From the NCBI GenBank assembly GCA_023846275.1, contig JAIUJO010000143.1:1158001-1222000 (forward strand): a DNA stretch of 64,000 nucleotides, written 5' to 3'. Shown here in pieces: positions 62,640 to 64,000 of the stretch. A model generated the notes under the pieces. It had not been told where the DNA came from. It worked only from the letters and a program-made list of their open reading frames with translations, and ran no database searches. How positions within the stretch are numbered: the stretch's first letter is position 1; the number at the start of each line of letters is the position of its first letter. The position numbers and the translations under genes were made by a program. Origin of the DNA: Vanilla planifolia. Taxonomy: Eukaryota; Streptophyta; Magnoliopsida; Asparagales; Orchidaceae.

Positions 62640-63846
62640 AATTTTTGGAAATGATTTAATCAACATGACTATAAATTTTTGCATGGCAGGAACATATTCG
62701 AATTCAACAATGCCATTAACAACTTGATCTCTAATAACATGATATATTATATTTATGTGCCCTAAAATGATGAACTTGGTTCTTTTCTTAGGCTATGGTT
62801 CTTGTATTATTAATTCTATTGAAAATGTATAAGAGATCTAAACCATAATGTTAAAGCTTTTGTCTTAACCATAGCACTTGAAAACTACAACTTTTGAATT
62901 CAACATAATTGGCCCTTTGGTCAATAAGGTTATGCAAATTACTTCTTTCTTTTCCATGAGACTAGACAATTTCTTAGGAATTAACATACACTTGAGATAC
63001 TTTTCTTACCTACCATAGAGCCTACAATGTCTCAATTTTTGTCACCTATAGGATCATGTTGAAGAGTATTTCTGGGGTACAATAATCCTAAGTTTTTTTA
63101 TACCTTCTAGATGTTTGAAGATTAAATTAACTACCTGAAAATTATTTTTCTTAGGATTTTATTAGAGTTTAGCAAATAATTAAACACAAAAGAAGATCTT
63201 TAGTCTGCTAGCCATGAGATATGGTAGGGATCCAATAAGACTACTATAAAGTCTTTAGATAATGGATTTCCCTAACTCTTCTGAAAATGTAAATAGATTT
63301 ATTAATTCATAGATAATTTTTATGTTTCATATGGTGATAACAAAATTTTTTGAACAATTCTTTTAAATAATTAGATTGTAAAAAAATATCTTCTCTTTTA
63401 GTTGTTTAATTTGTAATCATAATAATAAATTTATCTCACCCAACATACTTATCTCAAACTCACTTGCTATCAGTTCACTAAATTCTTTACACTTTATTTT
63501 ATTTGAGCTTCCAAAAATAATTTCATTAATACAAACTCGTACAATCCATAAAATAACATATAGAATTTTTAGGAATAGTATTGCATGCAATTTTTCTTTC
63601 CTAAAATTTTTATCAACAAGACAATTACAAAATTTGTGATACTATGCAACAGATGCTTTCTTAATGCTAAAAAGTGTCATCTTTAACTTTATACATAATC
63701 ACCTTATGCATGGGTCTCAAAACATGGAGTTGTTCTTTATACAAATCTTCTTCTATTATGATATTTAAAAATCCATGTCTAACATCCATTTAAAATGATT
63801 TAAAATTTTTATGACATGAATATCATAAGACAAGTCTAATGGCCCC
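62640..63846 (-). pseudogene. pol: Copia pol pseudogene: reverse transcriptase and RNase H
   Basis: Read on the minus strand. RT begins with GAIRLVL (63846 on), matching the EAIR.LLA start of the copia RT core. MDVRHGFLN (63789 on) matches the family's QMDVKSAFLNG, followed by IIEEDLYKEQ for the IEEVYV.QPPGF part. CINEIIFGSSN (63536-63501) matches YVDDIIFGSTN, with the two catalytic Asp replaced by Asn-Glu. Then come SEFEISMLGEINLLL and LQIKQLKE, as in the family's SEFEMSMMGEL and LQIKQ. SLIGSLPYLMAS (63244-63207) matches GSLLYLTASRPD. RNase H follows with GKKSISSVC...FLRNCLVSW for RKSTSG.C.FLG..LVSW, and ends with RTKFIILGHINIIYHVIRDQ and GIVEFEYVPA (62783-62680) for RTKHI.IRHHFIRD and ELEFVPT. 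Stops and frame changes are scattered throughout. The pattern is closest to the SIRE/Tork-like copia lineages, but I cannot decide which. Confidence 0.88.
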
Positions 63847-63860
63847 TAATCCGACTCCTT

Positions 63861-63968
63861 AGAATTGTCTCCTAGTGTTTCCTATCTACTTAAACCACTT
63901 GTTATCCATAAAAATTTTGATTAGAATTGTCGCTTAGTGTTTCCTTAGAATTGTCTACTAGTGTTTCG
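63861..63968. repeat. 22-bp unit present three times at the upstream edge of the copia RT
   Basis: The unit agaattgtctcctagtgttt plus cc or cg lies at 63861-63882, 63923-63944 (agaattgtcgcttagtgttt) and 63947-63968 (agaattgtctactagtgttt). The copies are in the same direction, 62 and 24 bp apart. They interrupt the region where the N-terminal RT residues should be. Confidence 0.85.
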
Positions 63969-64000
63969 TAGAACCTTATATCTCTCTGTATGGCTATATA

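Larger units (their letters stand above)
62374..64000 (-). mobile_element. Ty1/copia retrotransposon, 3' half, running off the right edge
   Basis: Reading from 64000 down on the minus strand, the order is reverse transcriptase, RNase H, a short non-coding leader, a polypurine tract at 62387-62378 and an LTR start (TGTTAAATG) at 62373. This is the order at the 3' end of copia elements. Gag, protease and integrase would lie beyond base 64000. Both coding domains are full of stops and some frameshifts, so the copy is dead. Confidence 0.82.

Noticed and set aside
1..64000. tRNA, rRNA or microRNA genes
   Set aside because: I found no tRNA-like cloverleaf with B-box text and no conserved rRNA segment; the primer site at 22575 is only 12 bases of tRNA complementarity.

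Overview
The window looks like plant nuclear heterochromatin. It is extremely AT-rich, has no intact gene, and carries decayed retroelements of plant type: a Ty3/gypsy gag zinc knuckle with an initiator-tRNA-Met primer site, and a Ty1/copia RT-RNase H whose residue pattern is typical of seed plants. I cannot name the species. None of the short open reading frames looks like a functional gene; most fall inside satellite DNA.

About 46 kb of the 64 kb is one old, highly diverged tandem satellite with a period near 410-420 bp. Calling '+' the orientation at base 1, the blocks are: + 1-12165; - 12166-18666, interrupted by a gypsy element and resuming 24976-31535; + 31548-32790; a non-satellite insertion 32791-38576; - 38577-47995; + 48000-52335; - 52336-57885. 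That makes roughly 110 monomers and five orientation switches, one of them carrying the insertion. Neighbouring monomers are about as different as distant ones, so homogenisation appears to have stopped long ago. The best-kept parts of the monomer are two short dyads, GATCGAG-N9-CTCGATC and CTCATC-N2-GATGAG.

Three non-satellite segments interrupt or flank the array. (1) 18667-24975 is a minus-strand gypsy element with two diverged LTRs, a primer site and a gag remnant. Where pol should be, it has a 303-codon reading frame full of stops but without frameshifts, which I cannot assign to a family. (2) 32791-38576 is degenerate sequence with a LINE endonuclease fragment on +, an unidentified decayed frame on -, and a possible LTR whose end abuts the satellite. 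(3) 57886-64000 is flanking sequence that ends in a minus-strand copia pol pseudogene with its polypurine tract and 3' LTR start. The copia element runs off the right edge.

All boundaries and alignments were made by eye. Block edges are good to about 10-50 bp unless a motif fixes them. No gene network is present; the story is decay, transposition and rearrangement of a repeat array.
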